A DNA stretch of 64,000 nucleotides from Corynebacterium pygosceleis. Lineage in GTDB: Bacteria; Actinomycetota; Actinomycetes; Mycobacteriales; Mycobacteriaceae. The position numbers and the translations under genes are program-made. Shown here piece by piece: positions 32,754 through 41,112 of this stretch. The first letter of the stretch is position 1; every line of letters begins with the position of its first letter. The stretch lies in contig NZ_JAENIQ020000002.1 in NCBI RefSeq assembly GCF_016595275.2, forward strand, positions 496,001 through 560,000. The letters run 5' to 3'. A model generated the notes under the pieces. That model worked only from the letters and a program-made list of their open reading frames with translations, made no database searches and had not been told where the DNA came from.

Positions 32754-33152
32754 TCAGGGTGACCGACCGAGCAACCGGTCTGTCTCCCGCCGTTCCCGTT
32801 TGGTCGGACGCCCCGCCCCACGGTCCCGTCTCGGTACCGACGCGAGTATCTCCTTCGGGGGTGGCGGCGGCGAATGGTCGATGTAGCAGGTCCTCGCGAT
32901 CGCGGCACCGACCCTTTTCCGGATGGTGCGGGTCACCTCCACCTCGTGCAACCGGTGGTTCACCCACACCCGGACGCGATCACCGGGCACGATCTGCTGG
33001 GCGGGCTTCACCGCCCCACCGTTGACCTTGACATGACCCGCCTTGCACGCCTGACCGGCTGCCTGGCGGGTTTTCAGCAGTCTGACGGCCCACACCCACG
33101 CGTCGACGCGGACCGGACCCGTCTCCTCCGTGAACTGTGTGTCACCGGCCAT
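32754..33152 (-). CDS. S4-domain RNA-binding protein (HslR/RqcP-like)
   Basis: A 132-residue protein from the ATG at 33152. The S4 fold occupies about residues 12-75: VRVDAWVWAVRLLKTRQAAGQ, AGHVKVNGGAVKPAQQIVPGD and RVRVWVNHRLHEVEV. A basic tail (RRDRGAGRPTKRERRETDRLL) follows. Hsp15/HslR and RqcP proteins of this size bind 50S subunits carrying peptidyl-tRNA and help rescue stalled ribosomes; the same role is inferred. It starts 2 nt after the upstream membrane-protein stop. Confidence 0.88.
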   Translation of the reverse strand: MAGDTQFTEETGPVRVDAWVWAVRLLKTRQAAGQACKAGHVKVNGGAVKPAQQIVPGDRVRVWVNHRLHEVEVTRTIRKRVGAAIARTCYIDHSPPPPPKEILASVPRRDRGAGRPTKRERRETDRLLGRSP

Positions 33153-33154
33153 CG

Positions 33155-33388
33155 TCAGTAGTCGTCCCGGTGACCGGTGATCGCCTGGATACGTCGCCAG
33201 TTGTACACGCCTCCGGCGACCGCGATGACGAGGCCCAGGATCAACCAGAACCAGCTCGACGCGACGAGCGCCAGCACGACGCCACCGACGACACCGCCGC
33301 CGACACACACCACCCCCGCCCGGGCGTGTCTACGGACCGCCTGCTTCCGCTGCTCGATCGGGTTCCTGGGATATTTTTCGATGCTCAT
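33155..33388 (-). CDS. Small two-helix membrane protein
   Basis: A 77-residue protein from the ATG at 33388, beginning MSIEKYPRNPIEQRKQAVRR. Two adjacent hydrophobic segments (AGVVCVGGGVVGGVVLALVA and FWLILGLVIAVAGGVYNW) follow, then a short polar tail. It is coupled to the S4-domain gene (2-nt gap). The function is unknown. Confidence 0.72.
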   Translation of the reverse strand: MSIEKYPRNPIEQRKQAVRRHARAGVVCVGGGVVGGVVLALVASSWFWLILGLVIAVAGGVYNWRRIQAITGHRDDY

Positions 33389-33416
33389 GGGGAACAAGTC
33401 TATCCGGGCGGGCCGA

Positions 33417-34049
33417 TCAGGGCAGTTCGATCCACTCGACACCGAGCCGCTCCGGTTCCACGGTCCCCTGCGTCACGGCCGCCAGTGTCCCGCCCAGTGC
33501 ATCCCCGTCACCGGGGGCGACCGCCACACGGATCGTCGCCCGAACCCCGTAGTCGGTTCCGGTCACGTCGATCCCCCGGTTGCGCAGCTCCGACTCCAGA
33601 CGGCCGGCGTCGGCGTGCCCGACGGTGACCGCGTACAGCTCCCGGCGCGCCCGGGTCACGACCGGTACCCGGTCCAATGCCCCGGACACCGCGTCCGAGT
33701 AGGCGCGCACCAGCCCTCCGGTCCCCAGCTTCACGCCGCCGAAATAGCGGACGACGACCACCGCGACGTCGAGCAGACCCGATCCCCGCAGCACCTCCAG
33801 CATCGGTGCACCGGCGGTACCCGACGGTTCCCCGTCGTCACTGGACCGTTCGACCGGGTTCGCGCCGTCCACGTGGTGGATGTAGGCGCTGCAGTGGTGA
33901 CGGGCGTCCGGGTAGGCGCCACGGACCTCGGCGATGAACGCCCGCGCCGCCTCCTCGTCCACGGCCCTGGTGACCAGGGTGATGAACCGGGACCGTCTGA
34001 TCTCGAGTTCGGTGGTGGTGACCACATCTGGGGCGGGGCGACGGTACAT
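33417..34049 (-). CDS. YigZ/IMPACT family protein (UPF0029)
   Basis: A 210-residue protein with the N-terminal UPF0029 domain (SRFITLVTRAVDEEAARAFI, HHCSAYIH, SSDDGEPSGTAGAPML, VVVVRYFGGVKLGTGGLVRAY). A DUF1949-like C-terminal domain of ferredoxin-like fold follows. Members bind nucleic acid or ribosomes and the eukaryotic relative IMPACT tunes GCN2; the bacterial role is not settled. The start is the ATG at 34049 (or 34058), only 46 bp from the divergent treZ start. Confidence 0.87.
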   Translation of the reverse strand: MYRRPAPDVVTTTELEIRRSRFITLVTRAVDEEAARAFIAEVRGAYPDARHHCSAYIHHVDGANPVERSSDDGEPSGTAGAPMLEVLRGSGLLDVAVVVVRYFGGVKLGTGGLVRAYSDAVSGALDRVPVVTRARRELYAVTVGHADAGRLESELRNRGIDVTGTDYGVRATIRVAVAPGDGDALGGTLAAVTQGTVEPERLGVEWIELP

Positions 34050-34082
34050 GCACACCATTGTGCCGGATACGGCGGACTCGCC

Positions 34083-34088
34083 TAGCCT
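34083..34088 (+). promoter_or_regulatory. Probable -10 hexamer of treZ
   Basis: TAGCCT ends 7 nt before the treZ ATG, leaderless geometry. Promoter elements for the divergent yigZ-type gene must lie in or across treZ. Confidence 0.5.
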
Positions 34089-34095
34089 GGGGTGC

Positions 34096-35814
34096 ATGCG
34101 AAACTTCTCAGTCTGGGCACCCCACGCCGACGACCTCCAGCTCATCGTCGATGACACCACCCACACCATGAGGCGGGCCGATGACGGTTGGTGGGCTCCG
34201 GAGACACCGTTGTCACCGGAACCCGGGATGCGCTACGGATACCGTGTCCGGAAGGACGGCGGGTGGGTCGGCCCGTGGCCGGACCCGCGTTCACGGGAAC
34301 AACCGGACGGTGTCCACGGACTGTCCCGGGTCCCGGACGACGACCACAGCTGGTCCGATGACTCGTGGACCGGTCGTGATCTCCCCGGCCAGGTGATCTA
34401 CGAACTCCACGTGGGCACCTTCTCCCCCTCCGGTGATTTCGCCGGTGTCATCGACAGGCTGGACCATCTCGTCGATCTGGGTGTGACCACCATCGAGCTC
34501 ATGCCGGTGCAGCCCTTCGGCGGCGACCGCAACTGGGGCTACGACGGGGTGCTCTGGCACGCGGTGCACGCCGGATACGGTGGCCCGGACGGCCTGCGCA
34601 GGCTCGTTGACGCCGCCCACGCCCGTGGCGTCGCCGTCATCCTCGACGTCGTCTACAACCACTTCGGCCCGGACGGAAACTACAACGGTTTCTTCGGCCC
34701 CTACACCGCCGGTGGCTCCACCGGTTGGGGGGATGTGGTCAACCTCAACGGCCCCGACAGCAACGAGGTGCGCCGGTACGTCATCGACGCCGCGCGCGCG
34801 TGGTTCGAGGACTTCCACGTCGACGGCCTGCGCCTCGACGCGGTGCAGGCCTACCACGATCCCGGTGCGCTGCACCTGCTGGAGGAACTGCAGATCATGG
34901 CCACCGAGGTCTCCGCCGCGACGGGGATCCCGCGCAGCCTCATCGCCGAGTCGGACCAGAACGACCCCCGTCTGGTATCCGCGCGCCAGGCCGGCGGCTA
35001 CGGTATCGCCGGCCAGTGGGACGACGACATCCACCACGCGCTGCACACCCTCGTCTCCGGGGAACGGCACGCCTACTACGCGGACTTCGGTACCACGGAG
35101 GTTCTGGCGAAGACGCTGCGGGAGGTGTTCCTCCACGACGGGACGATGTCGACGTTCCGCGGCAAGCGGCACGGTCGCCCCGTGAACCGGGAGTTCACTC
35201 CGGCCAGCAGCTTCGTCACCTACACCACCACGCACGACCAGGTGGGCAACCGGGCGACCGGCGACCGACCGAGCATGCATCTCTCCCCCGCCCAGCAGGT
35301 GCTCAAGGCGGCGACGATCCTCACCTCGCCGTACACCCCGATGCTGTTCATGGGTGAGGAGTTCGGGGCGACGACGCCGTTCGCGTTCTTCTGCTCCCAC
35401 ACCGACGATGAGCTGAACCGGCTCACCGGTGAGGGCCGGAAACGGGAGTTCACCCGCTGGGGCTGGGATGAGCAGGAGATCCCGGAGCCCTCCGATCCCG
35501 CCACGTTCGAGGCCTCGAAGCTGGACTGGGACTTCACCGACGGGCAGCGGGACATTCTCGACGCCTACCGCACGCTGCTCCGGTTGCGCCGGGAACAGCG
35601 TCTCGCGCGTCCGTGGCTGTACGACATCGACGTCACCCACGGTGAGCGGTGGGTGGCGGTGGACCGGGGCGACGTGGTGTTCGTCGGCAACTACTCCGAC
35701 GAGCCCGTCAGGGTCGATTTCGGTGGCGAGCTGATCTACTCGTTCACGGAACCCGAGGTCGGTGCGGACACCACGACGCTGGACCCCTGGGGCTTCGCGC
35801 TGATCCGGCGCTGA
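34096..35814 (+). CDS. treZ: Maltooligosyltrehalose trehalohydrolase
   Basis: Releases trehalose from the maltooligosyltrehalose made by TreY. The ATG at 34096 gives MRNFSVWAPHADDLQL, the expected N-terminal beta domain, and 572 residues. The GH13 barrel shows VIYELHVGTFSPSGDF, DVVYNHFGPDGNY, DGLRLDAVQAYHD with the nucleophile, LIAESDQNDPR with the acid/base, and TTTHDQVGNRATGDR. treY lies 2.6 kb upstream on the same strand with unrelated genes between. It is followed by a small bidirectional terminator. Confidence 0.95.
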   Translation: MRNFSVWAPHADDLQLIVDDTTHTMRRADDGWWAPETPLSPEPGMRYGYRVRKDGGWVGPWPDPRSREQPDGVHGLSRVPDDDHSWSDDSWTGRDLPGQVIYELHVGTFSPSGDFAGVIDRLDHLVDLGVTTIELMPVQPFGGDRNWGYDGVLWHAVHAGYGGPDGLRRLVDAAHARGVAVILDVVYNHFGPDGNYNGFFGPYTAGGSTGWGDVVNLNGPDSNEVRRYVIDAARAWFEDFHVDGLRLDAVQAYHDPGALHLLEELQIMATEVSAATGIPRSLIAESDQNDPRLVSARQAGGYGIAGQWDDDIHHALHTLVSGERHAYYADFGTTEVLAKTLREVFLHDGTMSTFRGKRHGRPVNREFTPASSFVTYTTTHDQVGNRATGDRPSMHLSPAQQVLKAATILTSPYTPMLFMGEEFGATTPFAFFCSHTDDELNRLTGEGRKREFTRWGWDEQEIPEPSDPATFEASKLDWDFTDGQRDILDAYRTLLRLRREQRLARPWLYDIDVTHGERWVAVDRGDVVFVGNYSDEPVRVDFGGELIYSFTEPEVGADTTTLDPWGFALIRR

Positions 35815-35837
35815 CACCCGGGCCGCACGCCCGGGTG
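35815..35837. terminator. Bidirectional terminator between treZ and the DHA2 exporter gene
   Basis: CACCCGGG (35815-35822) pairs with CCCGGGTG (35830-35837) around a 7-nt loop, placed exactly in the 27-bp gap between the convergent genes. Confidence 0.65.
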
Positions 35838-35841
35838 CCGT

Positions 35842-37365
35842 TCAGTCCCGGGTGCGCAGGGTCCGGTTCGCCACGATGACGGTCAGGAGCGCCACGAGCG
35901 CGGCCACGACGCTGGCGGCTACGACCCCGTGCCGGAACGCCAGGTCCGCCGCTGCGATCAGGTCGGCGTCCCCGCCCGCCAGCTGGTGGGCACGCACGAG
36001 GGAGTCCCCGGCTCCCTCGGGGAGATCGGTCGTCGCGGCCAGCCGGTGGCCGAACACACCCATCACCGTCGCGCCGAGCCCCGCGGTACCGAACGCCCCG
36101 CCGAGTTCGTAGCCGGTCTCGGACAGTGAGGCGGCTGCACCGGCGCGCCTGGGGGGCGCGGCGGTGAGGATGTAGTCGTTGCTGACGGGGTCGATCATGC
36201 CGCAGCCGACGCCGAGGACCGTGAATCCGACGGCGAGCCACAGGCCCGACCCACCGAGGTGCTCACCCATGCCGAGGGCGTCGGCGGCGAAGATGACACT
36301 CGCCACGGCGGCGAGGATCAGCGCGGCGACGAGCAGCGGGCGGGGCGGGATCCGCACCATGAGCCGGCCGGTGATCAGCGTCGCGACGACCGAGGCGATG
36401 AGCCCGGGGAACATGAGCAGGCCGGCGGCGAGCGGGGTGTATCCGAGCACGGTCTGCAGGTACTGGGAGAGGTAGAAAAGGACACCGATGTAGAGGAACA
36501 TCGACACCCCGTTGATGACGACGACCGTCGCGTAGACGCGGTTGCGCAGCAGTTCGACGTCGATCAGCGGTGTCTCCGTGCGCCGGAGGTGCCGGACCAG
36601 CAGCCGTGCGGAGACGACGCACACCACCGCACACGCGATGACCCGGACGTCGATCCCCTCGACGGGCACGACCTTCACCACGTAGACGAGGGTGAACAGC
36701 GCGAGAATGCTCAGCACGGCACCGGGGCCGTCGAAGGCCGCGCCGCTCTTGCCCGCGGACGCCGGGAGTGTCACCAGTCCGCCGATGATGATGACCGCGA
36801 CGAGGGGCACGTTGATGAGGAACACGGACCCCCAGTGGAAGTGCCCGAGCAGGTAGCCGCCCAACACGGGGCCGACGGCGGCACCCACGGCGTACACCGA
36901 CACCCACACCGACACCGCACGTGCCCGTTCCCGGGCGTCGGTGAACATCGACCGGATGAGCGACAGCGTCGACGGCATCAGCGTCGCCCCGGCAGCTCCC
37001 TGGAGCGCCCTCCCTACGATCAACCATTCGGGGTTCTGGGCGGTGGCGGCGAGCACCGAGGCCACGCCGAACAGTGCCGCCCCGATGAGCAGCACCTTCC
37101 GGCGCCCGACCCGGTCGCCGAGCGTCCCCATCGTGATGAGGAGCGCGGCGAGAACGAAGGCGTAGACGTCGATGATCCACAGCAGCTGCGTCGCGGACGG
37201 ATCGAGGTCCGCGGCGATCGCCGGTACGGCGAAGTTGAGCACGGTGGTGTCGATGGCCAGAATCGCGATGGCGAAACAGAGGACGGTGAGCCCCCACCAG
37301 CGGCGTGGGTGGGCCTGAACGGTATCAGTCACGGGTTCTTCCGGGGTCGGTACGGATGTTGCCAT
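35842..37365 (-). CDS. DHA2-family drug:proton antiporter (MFS)
   Basis: A 507-residue, probably 14-helix, MFS exporter of the QacA/EmrB/LfrA type. Diagnostic segments are LDTTVLNFAVPAIAADL-like IDTTVLNFAVPAI in helix 1, GTLGDRVGRRKVLLIGA after helix 2, RALQGAAGATLMPSTLSLI, and the antiporter motif C VYAVGAAVGPVLGGYLLGHFHW. Such proteins expel quaternary ammonium compounds and dyes; the real substrate is unknown. The start is ATG at 37365. A palindrome ACGATCGT lies close upstream and might bind a regulator, but no regulator gene is adjacent. Confidence 0.9.
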   Translation of the reverse strand: MATSVPTPEEPVTDTVQAHPRRWWGLTVLCFAIAILAIDTTVLNFAVPAIAADLDPSATQLLWIIDVYAFVLAALLITMGTLGDRVGRRKVLLIGAALFGVASVLAATAQNPEWLIVGRALQGAAGATLMPSTLSLIRSMFTDARERARAVSVWVSVYAVGAAVGPVLGGYLLGHFHWGSVFLINVPLVAVIIIGGLVTLPASAGKSGAAFDGPGAVLSILALFTLVYVVKVVPVEGIDVRVIACAVVCVVSARLLVRHLRRTETPLIDVELLRNRVYATVVVINGVSMFLYIGVLFYLSQYLQTVLGYTPLAAGLLMFPGLIASVVATLITGRLMVRIPPRPLLVAALILAAVASVIFAADALGMGEHLGGSGLWLAVGFTVLGVGCGMIDPVSNDYILTAAPPRRAGAAASLSETGYELGGAFGTAGLGATVMGVFGHRLAATTDLPEGAGDSLVRAHQLAGGDADLIAAADLAFRHGVVAASVVAALVALLTVIVANRTLRTRD

Positions 37366-37408
37366 CAGATAACACGATCGTTTCCGACCCCGACAAGCCG
37401 GTGAAGTG

Positions 37409-38719
37409 CTACGTCAGGAAGTGGTACTCCGGGGTCCCGGGCTGCAGCTGACGGCACCCGATCCGGGACTGCGCCATGCGCTCGAGCAGCGGGTCGAGAT
37501 CCGTGGCGGCACCGAGCTGGAGACCGACCAGCGCGGTACCGGTCTCCCGGTTGTTGCGCTTCAGGTACTCGAACAGGGTGATGTCGTCGTCCGGCCCCAG
37601 GATCTCCTCGAGGAACATGCGCAGCTGGCCCGGTTCCTGCGGAAAGTCGACGAGGAAGTAGTGCTTGAGCCCGCGGTGCACGAGGGAGCGTTCCACGATC
37701 TCGTTGTACCGCAGCACATCGTTGTTGCCACCGGAGATGATGCAGACCACGACCTCCCCTCTACGGTTCCGGAACTCCCCGAGACCCGCCACGGAGAGCG
37801 CGCCGGCGGGTTCCGCGACGATCCCCTCGTTCTGGTAGAGACCGAGCATCTCCGTGCACACGGCCCCCTCACTGACGCTCATCATGTGCACCCGGGACCG
37901 GTTCCGGTCGATCACCCGGTAGTTCAGGTCACCGACCCGCTTGACCGCCGCGCCGTCGACGAAGGGGTCGATGGTCTCCAGGGCCACCGGGCCGTCGGCC
38001 GCGAGTGCCGCCTGCATGGACGCGGCACCTGCCGGTTCGACACCGACCACGGCGGTGCGCGGTGCCATGTCCGCGAGATAGCTGGTCACACCCGCGATGA
38101 GCCCACCCCCACCGACGGGGATGAAGATGGTGTCGGCGGTCTTGCCCAGGGACGTGAGCTGGGAGAGGATCTCCGCGGCCACGGTTCCCTGACCGATGAT
38201 GGTGTCCCGGGCGTCGAAGGGCTCCACGACGGTCGCCCCGGTCTCCTCCGCCGCCGCACGGGCGGCGGCGGAGGCCTCGTCGAAGTTGCGGCCGGTCACG
38301 ACGACCTCGACGCGGTCCCCACCGTGGACCCGGATCCGGTCGAGCTTCTGCTTCGGGGTCTGGTCCGGGACGAAGATCCGGCCGTCGATGCCGAGGGTGC
38401 GGCACACGTAGGCCACCCCCTGTGCGTGATTGCCCGCCGACGCGGCGACGATCCCGGCGGCCCGCTGCTCGGCACTGAGCTGGGCCACGTTGTTGTAGGC
38501 CCCCCGGATCTTGTACGAGCGGACATCCTGCAGGTCCTCCCGCTTGAGGTACACCTCGGCCCCGGTTTCCTCGCTCAACCGGGGACAGTACTGGAGCGGT
38601 GTCGGGGCGATCACCGTGGAGATCCGCGCCTGCGCCATCTGAATGTCCGCCGCATGAATCGGCGTGACCGCCGTCGCTGCGGAGTCGGATGAGACGGTGT
38701 CTGTGCGGTGATCGGTCAT
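37409..38719 (-). CDS. ilvA: Threonine dehydratase (biosynthetic)
   Basis: PLP enzyme that deaminates threonine to 2-oxobutyrate, the entry to isoleucine synthesis. The ATG at 38719 gives 436 residues, the size of the corynebacterial enzyme. The PLP lysine is in DVRSYKIRGAYNN near residue 63. SAGNHAQGVAYVC and PVGGGGLIAGV form the cofactor pocket. A single regulatory ACT-like region of about 90 residues ends it (HYFLVDFPQEPGQLRMFLEEIL), shorter than the two-copy E. coli form. ileS and its isoleucine T-box lie elsewhere in the window. Confidence 0.95.
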   Translation of the reverse strand: MTDHRTDTVSSDSAATAVTPIHAADIQMAQARISTVIAPTPLQYCPRLSEETGAEVYLKREDLQDVRSYKIRGAYNNVAQLSAEQRAAGIVAASAGNHAQGVAYVCRTLGIDGRIFVPDQTPKQKLDRIRVHGGDRVEVVVTGRNFDEASAAARAAAEETGATVVEPFDARDTIIGQGTVAAEILSQLTSLGKTADTIFIPVGGGGLIAGVTSYLADMAPRTAVVGVEPAGAASMQAALAADGPVALETIDPFVDGAAVKRVGDLNYRVIDRNRSRVHMMSVSEGAVCTEMLGLYQNEGIVAEPAGALSVAGLGEFRNRRGEVVVCIISGGNNDVLRYNEIVERSLVHRGLKHYFLVDFPQEPGQLRMFLEEILGPDDDITLFEYLKRNNRETGTALVGLQLGAATDLDPLLERMAQSRIGCRQLQPGTPEYHFLT

Positions 38720-38727
38720 GGCCGTCA

Positions 38728-38733
38728 ATTGTA
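38728..38733 (-). promoter_or_regulatory. Probable -10 hexamer of ilvA
   Basis: TACAAT on the minus strand ends 8 nt before the ATG, so the ilvA mRNA is probably leaderless and has no room for an attenuator. Confidence 0.6.
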
Positions 38734-38883
38734 GTGCACCGCACACCTTCTCCGTTCCTTCGGGTCCCGGGCCACCGGAACGCGTCACACATTTTTCAGC
38801 CCCTGTTGTCCGCACCGTCACCTTCCGTGCACCACGCCCCCGTAAAAGTGGTGAAAACCCGACCCCGGCCCAGGAGATACGCC

Positions 38884-40689
38884 GTGTCCCGACGCACACT
38901 GAACCACCGCGGTGCACTCGCACTGTGCACGACCACCGCACTCACCGCCGCATTCCTGGCGACGCCCCCTTCCGGCGCGGTGATCGTCGAGAATCAGATC
39001 GTCACCCGGGCACCCGGCGCCGCGCTGTCCCTGGCACCCCTGGGAACGTACGAGAGCGGCCTGATCGGCGAATCAGCCGCCGAGATCACCGCCTTCCACG
39101 CGGCGAGCAAACGCCTGCTCACCGTCAACGCCCACGCCGGGGCCATCGACGTCATCGATCTCGCCGACCCGACGAACCCCGTCAAGCTGTTCTCCGTCGG
39201 CGCCGGGGCGGATGTCACCATCAACTCCGTCGCCGTCCGCGCGGACGGTCTGGCCGTCGCCGCGGTCGAGCCCTCGACCGCGACGGATCCGGGCACCGTC
39301 GTCTTCTTCGATGCCGCCGGCGACGGAGCGATCCTCGGCTCCGTCGGCGTCGGTGCACTGCCCGACATGGTGACCATCACCGCTGACGGCCGCCACGCCC
39401 TCGTCGCCAACGAGGGCGAACCGAACAAGGACCACACCATCGATCCCGAGGGCAGTGTCAGCGTCATCGCACTGCCGGACGGACTCGCGGCGGCCACCGA
39501 CGCCGATGTCCGGACCGCTGACTTCACCGCATTCACGGAGGAGAACCTCCCGGCGGGCGTCCGGGTGTTCAACCCGGAGGGTGTCACGGGCACCGTCGCG
39601 CAGAATCTCGAACCCGAGTACATCACCACCCACGGTGACACGGCCTGGGTCAGCCTGCAGGAGAACAACGCGCTCGCGGTGGTCGACATCCCGTCCGCGA
39701 CCGTCACCGAACTGCTTCCGCTCGGCACCGTCGACTTCCGCGAGGTGCCCACCGACGTCTCCGACAGGGACGACGAACTGAAGCTCGGCAACTGGCCGGT
39801 GAAGGGACTCCTCCAGCCCGACGCGATCGCCTCCTACGAGGTGGCCGGAGCACCGTACATCGTCACCGCGAACGAGGGGGACGCCCGCGATTTCGAGGAG
39901 GCCAGGGTCGGTGACCTCACCCTCTGCCCCGGATTCGAGGGTCTCGACACCGACGCGATCGACAAGCTGCAGAAGAAGAAGCGGCTCGGACGTCTCACCG
40001 TGACCACGACCATGGGGTACGACCCGGAGGGATCCTGCCACGACGAACTGTTCGCCTTCGGCGGTCGCGGGTTCAGCATCTTCACCGCCGACGGGACGCG
40101 CGTCCACAACTCAGGTGACGATTTCCTCCGTACCGTCGCGCAGTTCCCGGAGCTCGCCGCCGACATCGACGGCCGCTCGGACAACAAGGGCACGGAGCCG
40201 GAGGGCGTCACACTCGGCGAGATCGGCGGAAACACGTACGCCTTCATCGGACTGGAGCGTGCCGGCGGGATCATGGTCTACGACGTCACCGACCCCCGCT
40301 CCCCCGCATTCGTCACCTACGTGAACAACCGCGACCTCGGCCAGCCGGCCGACAGCCCGGCCGCGGGCGACATCGGCCCCGAGGGACTGGAGTTCATCCC
40401 GGCGGCCGAGTCACCCAACGGTCGGAACCTGCTGGCCGTGGCCAACGAGGTGTCGGGGACCACGACGATCTGGGAGATCACGACCGGGACCGACGGTGAG
40501 GACGGCGGAGACAACGGGAACGACAACGGAGAGCAGCTCCCCGTACCCGGAGGTTCCTCCCACGGTTCGTCCGGCGGCGGGATCATCGGCGCGATCCTCG
40601 TGATCCTCGGCCTGGTGTTCGGGGCCGTCCCGGCCCTGGGCGGTCACCTGCACGCCGCGCTCCAGCACCTGCTCCCGCGCCAGCACTAG
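38884..40689 (+). CDS. Secreted choice-of-anchor-I type beta-propeller protein
   Basis: The GTG at 38884 follows AGGAGA at 6 nt and gives 601 residues. An N-terminal signal peptide (SRRTLNHRGALALCTTTALTAAFLATPPSGA) is followed by a propeller-like region with repeated TVNAHAGAIDVIDLADPTNP, ALVANEGEPNKD and YIVTANEGDARDF segments. The family is called choice-of-anchor I and is related to alkaline-phosphatase or esterase-like propellers. A Gly/Ser/Asn linker and a C-terminal hydrophobic helix (IIGAILVILGLVFGAVPAL) would anchor it. LPVPGG before the helix resembles but does not match a sortase site. A gene of this type sits between ilvA and dnaE in related species. Substrate unknown. Confidence 0.85.
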   Translation: MSRRTLNHRGALALCTTTALTAAFLATPPSGAVIVENQIVTRAPGAALSLAPLGTYESGLIGESAAEITAFHAASKRLLTVNAHAGAIDVIDLADPTNPVKLFSVGAGADVTINSVAVRADGLAVAAVEPSTATDPGTVVFFDAAGDGAILGSVGVGALPDMVTITADGRHALVANEGEPNKDHTIDPEGSVSVIALPDGLAAATDADVRTADFTAFTEENLPAGVRVFNPEGVTGTVAQNLEPEYITTHGDTAWVSLQENNALAVVDIPSATVTELLPLGTVDFREVPTDVSDRDDELKLGNWPVKGLLQPDAIASYEVAGAPYIVTANEGDARDFEEARVGDLTLCPGFEGLDTDAIDKLQKKKRLGRLTVTTTMGYDPEGSCHDELFAFGGRGFSIFTADGTRVHNSGDDFLRTVAQFPELAADIDGRSDNKGTEPEGVTLGEIGGNTYAFIGLERAGGIMVYDVTDPRSPAFVTYVNNRDLGQPADSPAAGDIGPEGLEFIPAAESPNGRNLLAVANEVSGTTTIWEITTGTDGEDGGDNGNDNGEQLPVPGGSSHGSSGGGIIGAILVILGLVFGAVPALGGHLHAALQHLLPRQH

Positions 40690-40721
40690 AGGGCGGGGAG
40701 GCGTCGGCGGACAGCCGGGGA

Positions 40722-41099
40722 CTATCCGGTCCGGTGGAAAACCGGGGCTGGAACCGATCCGACGACGGTCGATGCCGCGCAAGGCTTCCTGTGCGACACG
40801 ACGCACATCGGGGCCGTGGTCGCGTCCATCTTCCCGTCCGGTCCGGCCCGGACCAGCTGCACCGGCATGACGACCGCGGAGTACCCGCCTCCCTGGGCCC
40901 TGCGCGCCCGATAACGGGTCTTGTCGTCCTGCTCCCCGGAGCTCAGCCACGGGGCACCCGGTACCAGAACGCCGACAGCAGGCCCGCGCACCCCGGGGAC
41001 CGTCACCGCGTCCGGTACACCGGCGCTGGGTGGGTTCAGAGCGCGACACCGGCAGCGGTCATCGCTCCGCCGGATCTGCATCGACAACCGGCGCCCCAC
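40722..41099 (-). CDS. Unrecognised frame downstream of dnaE, possibly a remnant
   Basis: A 125-codon frame begins GTG 13 nt after the dnaE stop and runs to 40722. The second half (about residues 55-105, containing SSGEQDDKTRYRARRAQGGG) has strong G/C at third positions like a real gene. The first half looks less protein-like. I recognise no family and see no ribosome site, so this is either a poorly conserved small gene or a decayed one. Otherwise the interval 40690-41112 contains nothing I can name. Confidence 0.3.
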   Translation of the reverse strand: MGRRLSMQIRRSDDRCRCRALNPPSAGVPDAVTVPGVRGPAVGVLVPGAPWLSSGEQDDKTRYRARRAQGGGYSAVVMPVQLVRAGPDGKMDATTAPMCVVSHRKPCAASTVVGSVPAPVFHRTG

Positions 41100-41112
41100 G
41101 GACCATCGCCGG

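Noticed and set aside
37366..37400. ACGATCGT palindrome as an operator for the DHA2 exporter
   Set aside because: Only 8 bp, no adjacent regulator gene and no second copy nearby; noted under the exporter but not called.
40558..40689. LPVPGG as a sortase cell-wall signal in the secreted propeller protein
   Set aside because: The motif has proline where LPXTG has threonine, and the protein ends in a long hydrophobic stretch followed by HLLPRQH rather than a short basic tail.
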